Shown: positions 46,627 through 55,384 of the stretch, piece by piece
Position numbering within the stretch: position 1 is the first letter of the stretch
How the letters are laid out: every line of letters starts with the position of its first letter
NCBI RefSeq assembly: GCF_000314795.2
Contig: NZ_KB373315.1
Coordinates: 1-64,000, forward strand
Direction of reading: 5' to 3'
Source of the DNA: Streptococcus sp. F0442
Lineage (GTDB): Bacteria > Bacillota > Bacilli > Lactobacillales > Streptococcaceae
DNA: 64,000 nucleotides
Position numbers and translations under genes: made by a program
The notes under the pieces: model-generated
What the model saw: only the letters and a program-made list of their open reading frames with translations
What the model was told of the DNA's origin: nothing
Database searches by the model: none

Positions 46627-46655
46627 TTGTAAGCGCTTCAAAAATAGATTATAAT
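46627..46655 (+). promoter_or_regulatory. Promoter and cre site of the sialic acid operon
   Basis: TTGTAA (46627-46632)-N17-TATAAT (46650-46655), with the cre TGTAAGCGCTTCAA (46628-46641) over the -35. Matches catabolite repression of sialic acid use by CcpA. A NanR operator was not recognised. Confidence 0.85.
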
Positions 46656-46702
46656 CATTTTACAAGTACTCGAGTTGCCTTATTATCAAAGGAGAAGGAG
46701 TT

Positions 46703-47401
46703 ATGTCAAAGATTACAAAAGATGAACTGATTGAACAAATCAAAGACGGCATCATTGTTTCTTGTCAAGCTCTCCCTCATGAACCGCTCTATACAGAAGC
46801 AGGAGGAGTCATTCCTCTCTTGGTCAAAGCGGCTGAACAGGGTGGAGCTGTCGGAATCCGAGCCAATAGTGTCCGGGATATCAAGGAAATCAAGGAAGTG
46901 ACCAAGTTACCAATTATTGGGATTATCAAACGTGATTACCCACCTGAAGAACCCTTTATCACGGCTACTATGAAAGAAGTCGATGAGCTGGCAGCTTTGG
47001 ATATCGCAGTCATTGCACTTGATTGTACCAAACGTCCCCGTCATGATGGTCTTTCGATTAGTGATTTTATCCATCAAGTTAAAGAGAAATATCCAGACCA
47101 ACTCTTGATGGCTGATACCTCTACTCTGGAAGAAGGATTGACAGCAGTCGAAGCGGGAGTAGACTTTGTCGGAACGACCCTTTCGGGCTATACGGACTAC
47201 AGTCCGAAGGTTGATGGGCCAGATTTTGAACTGATCCATAGCCTCTGTCAAGCAGGAGTGGATGTCATCGCAGAAGGCAAGATCCACTATCCTGATCAGG
47301 CCAAGAAAATCCATGATCTTGGGGTTCGTGGGATCGTTGTAGGCGGCGCCATTACCCGACCAAAAGAGATCACCGAGCGCTTTGTCGCAGCCTTAAAATG
47401 A
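46703..47401 (+). CDS. nanE: N-acetylmannosamine-6-phosphate 2-epimerase
   Basis: TIM-barrel epimerase converting ManNAc-6-P to GlcNAc-6-P. 232 residues. Catalytic elements are GIIKRDYP (Lys) and the Glu in [24 protein letters not shown] closes the phosphate site. GGAGAAGGAG precedes ATG 46703. First gene of the operon, ahead of the transporter genes. The 139-base spacer to satA has small inverted repeats (TCCTCA/TGAGGA, GTAAGA/TCTTAC) but no promoter. Confidence 0.95.
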   Translation: MSKITKDELIEQIKDGIIVSCQALPHEPLYTEAGGVIPLLVKAAEQGGAVGIRANSVRDIKEIKEVTKLPIIGIIKRDYPPEEPFITATMKEVDELAALDIAVIALDCTKRPRHDGLSISDFIHQVKEKYPDQLLMADTSTLEEGLTAVEAGVDFVGTTLSGYTDYSPKVDGPDFELIHSLCQAGVDVIAEGKIHYPDQAKKIHDLGVRGIVVGGAITRPKEITERFVAALK

Positions 47402-47540
47402 GAAAACAAAACAGTAGATTGAAGGAGGAGGAGACCCAATAGAGAGTAGTCGAATCTGAAACATGAACAAGAATAGGCGTCCTCATTGAGGATAACCCCC
47501 TGTAAGAGTAATCTTACCGTAAATTGTGAGGAGAAATCAC

Positions 47541-48857
47541 ATGAAAATGAAAAAAGTATTGTGCTCGTTGGTAGCTGGTGCAGCTCTTCTAGCACTCGCA
47601 GCTTGTGGCTCTGGCGGAGGATCAAAATCAGAATCTTCTGGTGGAAATTCTGGTAAAACAGAAATTACCTGGTGGGCTTTCCCAGTCTTTACTCAAGAAA
47701 AAGCAGAAGATGGTGTCGGAACCTACGAAAAATCAATTATTGCAGCTTTTGAAAAAGCGAATCCAGATATCCACGTGAATTTGGAAACGATTGACTTCAA
47801 GTCAGGTCCTGAAAAGATCACAACGGCTATTGAAGCAGGAACTGCTCCAGATGTGCTCTTTGATGCACCTGGACGGATCATTCAGTATGGTAAAAATGGA
47901 AAATTGGCTGATTTGAACGATCTCTTTACAGAAGATTTTGTCAAAGATGTCAATAATGAAAATATCATCCAAGCCAGCAAGGCAGGTGACACAGCTTACA
48001 TGTATCCAATTAGTTCAGCACCATTCTACATGGCGATGAATAAGAAGATGCTCAAAGATGCAGGCGTGTTGGATCTTGTCAAAGAAGGCTGGACAACAGA
48101 CGACTTTGAAAAAGTCTTGAAAGCCTTGAAAGACAAAGGCTACACACCAGGATCACTCTTCAGTAATGGTCAAGGTGGAGACCAAGGAACTCGTGCCTTC
48201 ATTGCCAACCTTTATGGCGGTTCTGTTACTGATGAAAAAGTAACCAAGTATACAACTGATGATGCGAAATTCGTCAAAGGTTTGGAAAAAGCTTCTAAAT
48301 GGATCGATGACGGCTTGATGATGAATGGTTCTCAATTCGATGGTGGGGCAGATATCCAAAACTTTGCAAATGGTCAAACTTCTTACACCATCTTGTGGGC
48401 GCCTTCACAAAACGGTATCCAAGCTAAATTGTTGGATGCAAGTAAGGTTGAAGTAGTAGAAGTGCCATTCCCATCTGACTCAGGCAAGCCAAAATTGGAA
48501 TACCTTGTCAATGGATTTGCAGTTTTCAATAATAAAGATGAAAAGAAAATTGCTGCTGCTAAGAAATTTGTACAGTTCATCGCAGACGACAAAGAATGGG
48601 GTCCAAAAGATGTTGTGCGTACAGGAGCTTTCCCAGTTCGTAGTTCATTTGGTAAGTTGTACGATGACAAACGGATGGAAACCATCAGCACTTGGACAAA
48701 ATACTACTCACCATACTACAACACGATCAACGGTTTTGCAGAAATGCGGACCCTATGGTTCCCAATGTTGCAATCTGTTTCAAACGGGGATGAAAAAGCA
48801 GAACCAGCTTTGAAGACCTTTACTGAAAAAGCAAACGAAACCATTACGAAAAAATAA
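47541..48857 (+). CDS. satA: Sialic acid ABC transporter, substrate-binding lipoprotein
   Basis: 438 residues from ATG 47541, with GAGGAG (47528-47533) upstream. Lipoprotein signal with lipobox LAAC and Cys22, a Gly/Ser linker, then a family 1 extracellular solute-binding domain (ITWWAFPVF onward). By position between nanE and nanA, and by similarity to the pneumococcal SatA, it binds N-acetylneuraminate. Hairpins follow before the permease genes. Confidence 0.92.
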   Translation: MKMKKVLCSLVAGAALLALAACGSGGGSKSESSGGNSGKTEITWWAFPVFTQEKAEDGVGTYEKSIIAAFEKANPDIHVNLETIDFKSGPEKITTAIEAGTAPDVLFDAPGRIIQYGKNGKLADLNDLFTEDFVKDVNNENIIQASKAGDTAYMYPISSAPFYMAMNKKMLKDAGVLDLVKEGWTTDDFEKVLKALKDKGYTPGSLFSNGQGGDQGTRAFIANLYGGSVTDEKVTKYTTDDAKFVKGLEKASKWIDDGLMMNGSQFDGGADIQNFANGQTSYTILWAPSQNGIQAKLLDASKVEVVEVPFPSDSGKPKLEYLVNGFAVFNNKDEKKIAAAKKFVQFIADDKEWGPKDVVRTGAFPVRSSFGKLYDDKRMETISTWTKYYSPYYNTINGFAEMRTLWFPMLQSVSNGDEKAEPALKTFTEKANETITKK

Positions 48858-48861
48858 TCAG

Positions 48862-48951
48862 TCTATGAAGCAGACCTAAGTCTTTCATAGAAACGAGAAT
48901 TTGCAGGCCCCTTCGAATCCGTATTTCTCTTTTTGGAATGGAACGAAGGGG
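48862..48951 (+). promoter_or_regulatory. Intercistronic hairpins between satA and satB
   Basis: TCTATGAA/TTCATAGA (48862-48869 with 48884-48891) and CCCCTTCG/CGAAGGGG (48908-48915 with 48944-48951). The second is followed by TCTTCATTCTTTC rather than a T-run. Such hairpins after binding-protein genes usually protect the upstream mRNA or cause partial termination, raising satA over the permeases. Confidence 0.6.
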
Positions 48952-49039
48952 TCTTCATTCTTTCTGGATCTTCTTTTCTTAAGTCGTAAGATATGTTTAG
49001 AAAAGAAAATAGAAAAAGAACACTAGGAGGTGCCTTACT

Positions 49040-49927
49040 GTGAAGGTAAACAAAATCCGAATGAGGGAGACACTCGTTTCCTACGCATTCCTAGCACCCA
49101 TTTTAATCTTCTTTACGGTCTTTGTCCTAGCACCCATGATCATGGGCTTTGTGACAAGTTTCTTCAACTATTCTATGACATCCTTTAAGTTTGTCGGTTT
49201 AGAAAATTATTCCCGCATGTTTGCGGATAAGGTCTTTGTGAAGTCCTTGATCAATACTGTCATCATCGTTATCGGATCAGTTCCGATCGTAGTATTGTTC
49301 TCCTTGTTTGTGGCTTCTCAGACCTACCATCAAAATGCCATTGCGCGTTCCTTCTATCGTTTCGTCTTCTTCCTTCCAGTTGTTACAGGGAGTGTAGCGG
49401 TAACGGTTGTATGGAAATGGATCTATGATCCACTATCAGGGATTTTGAACTTTGTATTGAAATCTGGACATGTCATCAACCAAAACATTTCTTGGTTGGG
49501 GGACAAACACTGGGCTTTGATGGCCATCATCATTATTTTGTTGACCACTTCAGTTGGTCAACCGATCATCCTCTACATCGCTGCTATGGGAAATATTGAT
49601 AATTCCCTCGTAGAAGCCGCGCGTGTGGATGGTGCGACAGAATTTCAAGTTTTCTGGAAGATCAAATGGCCAAGCTTATTGCCAACAACCCTTTATATTG
49701 CGATCATTACGACCATTAACTCTTTCCAATGTTTCGCCTTGATCCAATTGTTGACATCCGGTGGTCCGAACTACTCAACGAGTACCCTTATGTACTACCT
49801 CTATGAAAAAGCCTTTAAACTCTCTGAATATGGTTATGCCAACACCATGGGTGTCTTCCTTGCGGTGATGATTGCTATCATCAGTTTTGCGCAATTCAAG
49901 ATCCTCGGAAATGACGTAGAATACTAA
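49040..49927 (+). CDS. satB: Sialic acid ABC transporter permease 1
   Basis: 295-residue sugar-type permease with six membrane segments and the EAA loop (EAARVDGATEFQVFWKIKWP). Starts at GTG 49040 with AGGAGG nine bases upstream. No ATPase gene is in the cluster, so a shared ATPase such as MsmK must power the transporter, as known in pneumococcus. Confidence 0.9.
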   Translation: MKVNKIRMRETLVSYAFLAPILIFFTVFVLAPMIMGFVTSFFNYSMTSFKFVGLENYSRMFADKVFVKSLINTVIIVIGSVPIVVLFSLFVASQTYHQNAIARSFYRFVFFLPVVTGSVAVTVVWKWIYDPLSGILNFVLKSGHVINQNISWLGDKHWALMAIIIILLTTSVGQPIILYIAAMGNIDNSLVEAARVDGATEFQVFWKIKWPSLLPTTLYIAIITTINSFQCFALIQLLTSGGPNYSTSTLMYYLYEKAFKLSEYGYANTMGVFLAVMIAIISFAQFKILGNDVEY

Positions 49928-49942
49928 AGAAAGGAGCCTCAG

Positions 49943-50782
49943 ATGAAACCAACACAAAAGAAACCCATCACTGCCTTTACAGTGATTTCAACGATCATTT
50001 TGCTCCTTTTAACAATTTTGTTCATTTTCCCATTTTATTGGATCTTGACAGGGGCCTTTAAGTCTCAACCAGATACGATTATGATCCCACCTCAATGGTG
50101 GCCAAAGACACCAACCATGGAAAACTTCCAACAGTTGATGGTGCAAAACCCAGCCCTACAATGGTTGTGGAATAGTGTCTTCATCTCCCTTGCAACCATG
50201 CTTTTGGTATGTATGACCTCGTCCTTAGCTGGCTATGTCTTGGCGAAGAAACGCTTCTATGGGCAACGAATTCTCTTTGCCATCTTCATTGCAGCTATGG
50301 CCCTTCCAAAACAGGTTGTCTTGGTTCCATTGGTACGCATTATCAACTTTATGGGAATCCACGACACCTTAGCAGCGGTTATCTTGCCACTGGTCGGATG
50401 GCCATTCGGGGTCTTCTTGATGAAACAATTTAGTGAAAACATCCCAACAGAACTCTTAGAATCTGCTAAGATCGATGGTTGTGGAGAGTTGCGGACTTTC
50501 TGGAGCGTTGCCTTCCCAATTGTCAAGCCGGGATTTGCAGCCCTTGCCATCTTTACCTTTATCAACACCTGGAACGACTACTTTATGCAATTGGTAATGC
50601 TGACCTCTCGGCAAAACTTGACCATTTCTTTAGGGGTAGCAACCATGCAGGCCGAAATGGCCACCAACTATGGCTTGATCATGGCTGGGGCAGCCCTAGC
50701 TGCAGTGCCAATCGTTACGGTCTTCCTCGTCTTCCAAAAATCCTTTACACAAGGGATTACCATGGGTGCGGTCAAAGGATAA
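49943..50782 (+). CDS. satC: Sialic acid ABC transporter permease 2
   Basis: 279-residue MalG-type permease with six membrane segments and the EAA-like loop (ESAKIDGCGELRTFWSVAFP). Follows satB after 15 bases with AAAGGAG upstream. Confidence 0.9.
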   Translation: MKPTQKKPITAFTVISTIILLLLTILFIFPFYWILTGAFKSQPDTIMIPPQWWPKTPTMENFQQLMVQNPALQWLWNSVFISLATMLLVCMTSSLAGYVLAKKRFYGQRILFAIFIAAMALPKQVVLVPLVRIINFMGIHDTLAAVILPLVGWPFGVFLMKQFSENIPTELLESAKIDGCGELRTFWSVAFPIVKPGFAALAIFTFINTWNDYFMQLVMLTSRQNLTISLGVATMQAEMATNYGLIMAGAALAAVPIVTVFLVFQKSFTQGITMGAVKG

Positions 50783-50856
50783 GTCGTCTGTTTGGACAAA
50801 CGATAGTTGTGTACAGATCGGTTTTCTAGGCTGAGAAGTATCGAAAGGATGAGAAT

Positions 50857-51309
50857 ATGATATTTGATGATTTAAAAAACATCACCTTTTACAAAGGAAT
50901 CCACCCAAATCTGGATCAGGCCATTGACTTTCTCTATGAGCATCGGAAGGATTCTTTTGAATTGGGGAGATACGATATTGATGGGGATAAGGTCTTTCTC
51001 GTCGTTCAAGAAAATACCCTCAACAAAGCAGAAAATGATCGCTTTGAACACCACAAAAGATATGCCGATTTGCATTTATTGGTAGAAGGGCATGAGTTTT
51101 CGAGTTATGGATCTCGTGTGACAGGTGAGGCGCTCGCATTTGATGAAGCATCGGACATCGGTTTTGTCCATTGCCAGGAGTCTTATCCGCTTCATCTAGG
51201 CTATCATAATTTTGCGATTTTCTTTCCAGGGGAGCCTCACCAGCCCAATGGCTATGCAGGGCAAGAAGATATCGTGAAAAAATATCTATTTAAAATTGCG
51301 ATCGATTGA
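50857..51309 (+). CDS. YhcH/YjgK/YiaL-family protein (sialic acid anomerase-like)
   Basis: 150-residue cupin-like DUF386 protein, with the characteristic HHKRYADLHLLVEGHE and FFPGEPHQP metal-binding His/Glu positions. Members in nan operons (NanQ) speed opening or mutarotation of sialic acid. Located between the transporter and nanA, which fits that role. GAAAGGATGAG precedes ATG 50857. Confidence 0.85.
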   Translation: MIFDDLKNITFYKGIHPNLDQAIDFLYEHRKDSFELGRYDIDGDKVFLVVQENTLNKAENDRFEHHKRYADLHLLVEGHEFSSYGSRVTGEALAFDEASDIGFVHCQESYPLHLGYHNFAIFFPGEPHQPNGYAGQEDIVKKYLFKIAID

Positions 51310-51330
51310 TCACGTTAGAAAGGAGTGCCT

Positions 51331-51978
51331 ATGTCATCTAAGGGGGCAGGATTGATCAAAACCGTTTTTAACACGGACAATGTAGTGATGCGTATCAGTG
51401 AGAAGGTCCTCGACTTGGTAACTGTTAATCTTTTATTTGTGCTAAGTTGTTTACCAGTTCTCACGATTGGAATTGCGAAAATTAGTTTGTATCAGACCTT
51501 ATTTGCCATTAAGCACCAGCGTCGTGTTCCGGTGATTCGTAGTTATGCGAAGGCTTTTCGGGACAATTGGAAAATAGGCTTACAACTAGGAAGTTTAGAA
51601 CTGATTGTTGCAGGTATTTGTCTCTTTGATTTATTCTTATTTTGGGGGCAAACTTCCCTAGCTTTCCAAGCTTTGAAAACCATTTGTTTAGGCCTCTTTC
51701 TCTTTCTTGTGTTGATCTTATTGGCTGCTTATCCGATTGCGGCCCGCTACCAATTGGATTGGAAAGAGTGTTTGCAAAAAGCCATGATTGTGACAGGCTT
51801 GCATTTTCCTTGGTTCTTTGTCATGGGAAGTGCTCTCTTGCTTCTATGTATGGCTCTTGCAAGCTCGGTTTTAGCTTTCCTATTGGGGCTTATGATCTTT
51901 TTCTTGTTTGGCTTTTCAAGCTTGGCTTTTGCACAAGTTGGATTAATGGAAAAGATTTTCGCCCAGTACCAAGAATAA
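51331..51978 (+). CDS. YesL-family (DUF624) membrane protein
   Basis: 215 residues from ATG 51331, with AAGGAG five bases upstream. About five membrane segments, with an N-terminal VLDLVTVNLLFVLSCLPVLTIG typical of the YesL/DUF624 family found in sugar ABC loci. Exact role unknown; probably helps sialic acid transport or its regulation. Confidence 0.8.
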   Translation: MSSKGAGLIKTVFNTDNVVMRISEKVLDLVTVNLLFVLSCLPVLTIGIAKISLYQTLFAIKHQRRVPVIRSYAKAFRDNWKIGLQLGSLELIVAGICLFDLFLFWGQTSLAFQALKTICLGLFLFLVLILLAAYPIAARYQLDWKECLQKAMIVTGLHFPWFFVMGSALLLLCMALASSVLAFLLGLMIFFLFGFSSLAFAQVGLMEKIFAQYQE

Positions 51979-52009
51979 AATGAATTCATTAGTGACAAAA
52001 GGAGAAAAA

Positions 52010-52927
52010 ATGTCAGATTTAAAAAAATATGAAGGAGTCATCCCCGCTTTTTACGCCTGCTATGATGACCAAGGAGAAATTAGCCCGGAGCGGGTACGTG
52101 CGCTGGTAGAATATTTTATCGCGAAAGGTGTGCAGGGCTTGTATGTCAACGGATCCTCCGGCGAATGTATCTACCAGAGCGTAGCCGATAGCAAGTTGGT
52201 CTTGGAAGAAGTCATGGCAGTGGCTAAAGGAAAATTGACCATCATCGCTCATGTAGCCTGCAACAATACCAAGGATAGTGTGGAATTGGCACGACATGCA
52301 GAAGAGCTGGGAGTGGATGCCATTGCGGCCATTCCGCCAATTTATTTCCGCTTGCCAGAATACAGTGTTGCCCACTACTGGAATGAAATCAGCGCAGCAG
52401 CACCTAACACGGACTTTGTCATCTACAATATTCCGCAATTGGCAGGGGTAGCTTTGACACCGAGTCTGTATAAAGAAATGTTGAAAAACCCACGGGTCAT
52501 TGGAGTGAAAAACTCTTCGATGCCAGTGCAGGATATTCAGATCTTTGCTTCTTTAGGAGGTGATGACCATATCGTCTTTAATGGTCCAGACGAACAATTC
52601 TTGGGTGGCCGTCTTATGGGAGCAGGAGCTGGTATTGGAGGCACCTATGGTGCTATGCCAGAGCTCTTCTTGAAACTCAATCAGCTGATTGCTGAGAAAG
52701 ACTTGGAGACTGCGCGTGACTTGCAGTTTGCCATCAATGACATTATCGGAGTCTTGACGTCTGCTCATGGAAACATGTATGGAGTCATAAAGGAAGTATT
52801 GCGCATCAATGAAGGTTTGGACTTGGGATCTGTTCGCTCCCCTTTGACGCCAGTAGTAGAAGCGGATCAAGAAGTGATCCAACGTGCTGCTCAACTCATT
52901 AAGGACACAAAAGACAGATTCCTTTGA
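52010..52927 (+). CDS. nanA: N-acetylneuraminate lyase
   Basis: Splits Neu5Ac into ManNAc and pyruvate. 305 residues from ATG 52010 (AAAAGGAG upstream; earlier in-frame codons from 51980 are leader). DHDPS/NAL TIM barrel with Tyr139 in VIYNIPQ and Schiff-base Lys167 in VIGVKNSS, and the GSSGE loop at 48-52. Not to be confused with pneumococcal neuraminidase, also named NanA; no neuraminidase is in the window. Confidence 0.95.
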   Translation: MSDLKKYEGVIPAFYACYDDQGEISPERVRALVEYFIAKGVQGLYVNGSSGECIYQSVADSKLVLEEVMAVAKGKLTIIAHVACNNTKDSVELARHAEELGVDAIAAIPPIYFRLPEYSVAHYWNEISAAAPNTDFVIYNIPQLAGVALTPSLYKEMLKNPRVIGVKNSSMPVQDIQIFASLGGDDHIVFNGPDEQFLGGRLMGAGAGIGGTYGAMPELFLKLNQLIAEKDLETARDLQFAINDIIGVLTSAHGNMYGVIKEVLRINEGLDLGSVRSPLTPVVEADQEVIQRAAQLIKDTKDRFL

Positions 52928-52942
52928 TCAAAGGAGGTCTAG

Positions 52943-53830
52943 ATGAATCCATATGTTGTAATTGATATCGGCGGAACGAGTATCAAATATGGTCTAGCCG
53001 ATGCAGAAGGGCAACTCATAGAGACCCATGAAATGCCAACAGAGGCCCAAAAAGGAGGACCTCACATTCTTAAGACAACGAAGGAAATTGTAGCCCGTTA
53101 TTTAAAGAAGCATGCCTTGGCAGGAGTTGCGATTTCCTCAGCTGGGATGGTCGATCCGGATAAGGGAGAAATCTTTTATGCTGGACCACAAATTCCCAAC
53201 TATGCTGGCACTCAATTCAAAAAGGAAATTGAGGAGGCCTTTCAGCTCCCTTGTGAGATTGAAAATGATGTCAATTGTGCTGGTCTTGCAGAGGTTACCA
53301 CAGGGCATGCTAAAGGATCGAACAATGCTGTTTGCCTGACAATTGGAACAGGAATTGGCGGTTGCCTCCTGTTGGATGGTCAAGTCTTTCATGGCTTTAG
53401 CAATTCAGCTTGTGAAGTTGGCTATCTTCATTTGCCAGATGGCGCCTTTCAAGATTTAGCTTCTACAACTGCCTTGGTCGAGTATGTGGCGGCGTGCCAT
53501 GGCGATCCTTCAGACCAGTGGAATGGTCGCCGTATTTTCAAGCAGGCGACAGAAGGAGATAAGATCTGTATGGCAGGGATTGATCGGATGGTGGCCTACC
53601 TTGGAAAAGGATTAGCGAATATCGCCTACATGGTCAATCCAGAGGTCATCGTTCTTGGAGGGGGGATTATGGCCCAGGAAGCCATCCTCAAGCCAAAAAT
53701 CTATCAAGCTCTGTGTGCCGAACTTGTACCTAGCCTAGCAGATAAAATCCGTTTGGAATTTGCCCATCATCAAAATGCTGCGGGTATGTTGGGAGCTTAC
53801 TATCACTTTAGACAAAAACATGCAACATAA
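52943..53830 (+). CDS. nanK: ROK-family N-acetylmannosamine kinase
   Basis: 295 residues. Phosphate loop DIGGTSIKYG near the N-terminus, substrate loop GTGIGGCLLLDG, and Gly-rich EVIVLGGGIM. The zinc motif of typical ROK proteins (CxCGxxGCxE) is absent: the corresponding stretch reads CEVGYLHLPDGAFQD. Lack of zinc ligands is known in some ManNAc and other kinases. By place between nanA and the regulator it should phosphorylate ManNAc for NanE. Confidence 0.88.
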   Translation: MNPYVVIDIGGTSIKYGLADAEGQLIETHEMPTEAQKGGPHILKTTKEIVARYLKKHALAGVAISSAGMVDPDKGEIFYAGPQIPNYAGTQFKKEIEEAFQLPCEIENDVNCAGLAEVTTGHAKGSNNAVCLTIGTGIGGCLLLDGQVFHGFSNSACEVGYLHLPDGAFQDLASTTALVEYVAACHGDPSDQWNGRRIFKQATEGDKICMAGIDRMVAYLGKGLANIAYMVNPEVIVLGGGIMAQEAILKPKIYQALCAELVPSLADKIRLEFAHHQNAAGMLGAYYHFRQKHAT

Positions 53831-53831
53831 A

Positions 53832-53857
53832 ACAAGTCGCACAGGCGACTTGTTTTT
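53832..53857 (+). terminator. Terminator of the sialic acid operon
   Basis: ACAAGTCGC/GCGACTTGT perfect stem, loop ACAG, followed by TTTTT. Confidence 0.9.
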
Positions 53858-53867
53858 GCTTCATCAT

Positions 53868-53913
53868 AAAAACCATGAAGGATGAGAGAAGCCCCAACCT
53901 TCATGGTTTTTTA
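53868..53913. terminator. Second hairpin between the convergent nan operon and nanR
   Basis: AACCATGAAGG/CCTTCATGGTT stem with T-runs on both strands, so it can end both nanR (minus) and read-through from nanK. Confidence 0.8.
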
Positions 53914-53928
53914 AATAGGGAGACCATA

Positions 53929-54768
53929 TTAAGATTTTCGAGAACGTTGACTAGAGAGTTTTTTGTTTTCCCAGTAGCTATTAAAGACGACTTCTTTTTG
54001 TTCTCGGTTTTTATTGAGGAAATGGGCATAGACTAAATCCACTACAATGAGGAGAGGGAAAATGGCAGAGATTCGATCGATGTAGGTGCTACTAGGAAGG
54101 GGTGCAGCAGGCAATACCTCTGTATATCCTTGGTGGATAGCCGCAGGGTTAGAAGTTATAAGAATCGTCTTGGCCCCTTTTTCCTTGGCTTTTAGAAGAC
54201 TGTCTGTAATAGAGCTCGTACTTCCTGATAGTGAGAAACCGATGACCAGACAAGAGGAATCGAGAATGCTCGTCGTCCAAGCAAAGCCATCTTGATCTGT
54301 CAGAGCCTCACAAACGACGCCCAGTCGCATCAAGCGCAATTTCATTTCTCGAGCTACTAAACCAGAACTACCGATCCCAAAGAAGTAGACCCGGTCCGCT
54401 TGGTCGATCAGTTCAGCCACCCGATCCAATTGTGAATCGTTTACTAGGCTTTCAGTGACGTTACTGATATGGTGGTAGCGTTGCAAAACACTGAGAGTAA
54501 GTTCGTCATGATCTTGCACTTGTTTTTGATTCTTGGTTTCTTCATTAAAATGATAAACAAACTCCCGATAGCCGGTGAAACCACATTTTTGAGAGAAACG
54601 CGTCAAAGCTGCTTTTGAAACATGAAGCAACTCAGTGACACGAGAAGAAGACAGGGAATGCTGTCGCGCTTCTGACGATAAAAAGTATTGGGCAATGTCA
54701 CGTTCCATATCTGTCAGCTCTGATTCATGACTGGCAATAATCGAGCGTAAATCTTGATCTTGTTTCAC
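53929..54768 (-). CDS. nanR: RpiR-family regulator of sialic acid use
   Basis: 279 residues from a GTG complementary to 54766-54768, with AAGGAGG on the minus strand just upstream; the longer reading to 54789 is less likely. N-terminal RpiR helix-turn-helix (about 1-75) and a C-terminal SIS sugar-phosphate domain (about 115-260, FFGIGSSG and GFSLSGSTSS). Convergent with the nan genes; the pneumococcal counterpart activates them. The SIS domain probably senses ManNAc-6-P. Confidence 0.88.
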   Translation of the reverse strand: MKQDQDLRSIIASHESELTDMERDIAQYFLSSEARQHSLSSSRVTELLHVSKAALTRFSQKCGFTGYREFVYHFNEETKNQKQVQDHDELTLSVLQRYHHISNVTESLVNDSQLDRVAELIDQADRVYFFGIGSSGLVAREMKLRLMRLGVVCEALTDQDGFAWTTSILDSSCLVIGFSLSGSTSSITDSLLKAKEKGAKTILITSNPAAIHQGYTEVLPAAPLPSSTYIDRISAIFPLLIVVDLVYAHFLNKNREQKEVVFNSYWENKKLSSQRSRKS

Positions 54769-54976
54769 AGCAATCCTCCTTCCTCGCAAAATGAAATAAC
54801 AGGATTCTCCTATAATATATTACACATTATAACATGGCTAACCGCTTTATTCAAGTAAAAGAAATCAAGAAATACTGAAACTAGGAACAGGATATACAAA
54901 TAAAGAGAACGTTACCAATGTTGAAAAGACGGCCTTAGTGCGTATCCATAATTTTCTGAACATTCTAGATTTAGCC

Positions 54977-55005
54977 TGAACAAACGATATGAATTGTGGT
55001 ATAAT
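54977..55005 (+). promoter_or_regulatory. Promoter of the V-type ATPase operon
   Basis: TGAACA (54977-54982)-N17-TATAAT (55000-55005). The preceding spacer 54790-54960 also holds a TATAAT on the minus strand (about 54824-54829) suited to nanR, and nothing else recognisable. Confidence 0.7.
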
Positions 55006-55060
55006 TTAAGATAATTGTACTGTTGTTGGAAGAACAATGGTTGAATAAGGAGGTGTGACG

Positions 55061-55384
55061 ATGTCGAATGCAACACTCGAGATGATGCAAGAGATCGAAC
55101 AGGCTGCTCAAGGAGTGATTGTAGGCTATGAAGCTCAAGTCGAACAAATCCGAACGGATTCACGCGATCGCCTTGCAACAGTGGCGCAGCATTACGATGA
55201 GGAAACGGAGCAATTGGTCGCAGAGGCAGAAAATAACGCCCAGGAAAAACTTGTCCGTTTAACGAAAGATCTGGCAGAAACGGTTGCGCGTAATGATGCC
55301 AAAGTACAGCAAGCGATGACCGATAAACGAGCTGGGTTAGTTGAAGCCATTGTAGAAAAGGTGGTAGCAAGCTATGGCCGTTAG
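55061..55384 (+). CDS. ntpF: V-type ATPase subunit G/H (NtpF type)
   Basis: 107 residues from ATG 55061 with AAGGAGGTG upstream. Almost entirely charged coiled coil, as expected for the peripheral stalk partner of NtpE. First in the order F-I-K-E-C-G-A-B-D of the Enterococcus hirae ntp operon. Overlaps ntpI by 11 bases. Confidence 0.85.
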   Translation: MSNATLEMMQEIEQAAQGVIVGYEAQVEQIRTDSRDRLATVAQHYDEETEQLVAEAENNAQEKLVRLTKDLAETVARNDAKVQQAMTDKRAGLVEAIVEKVVASYGR

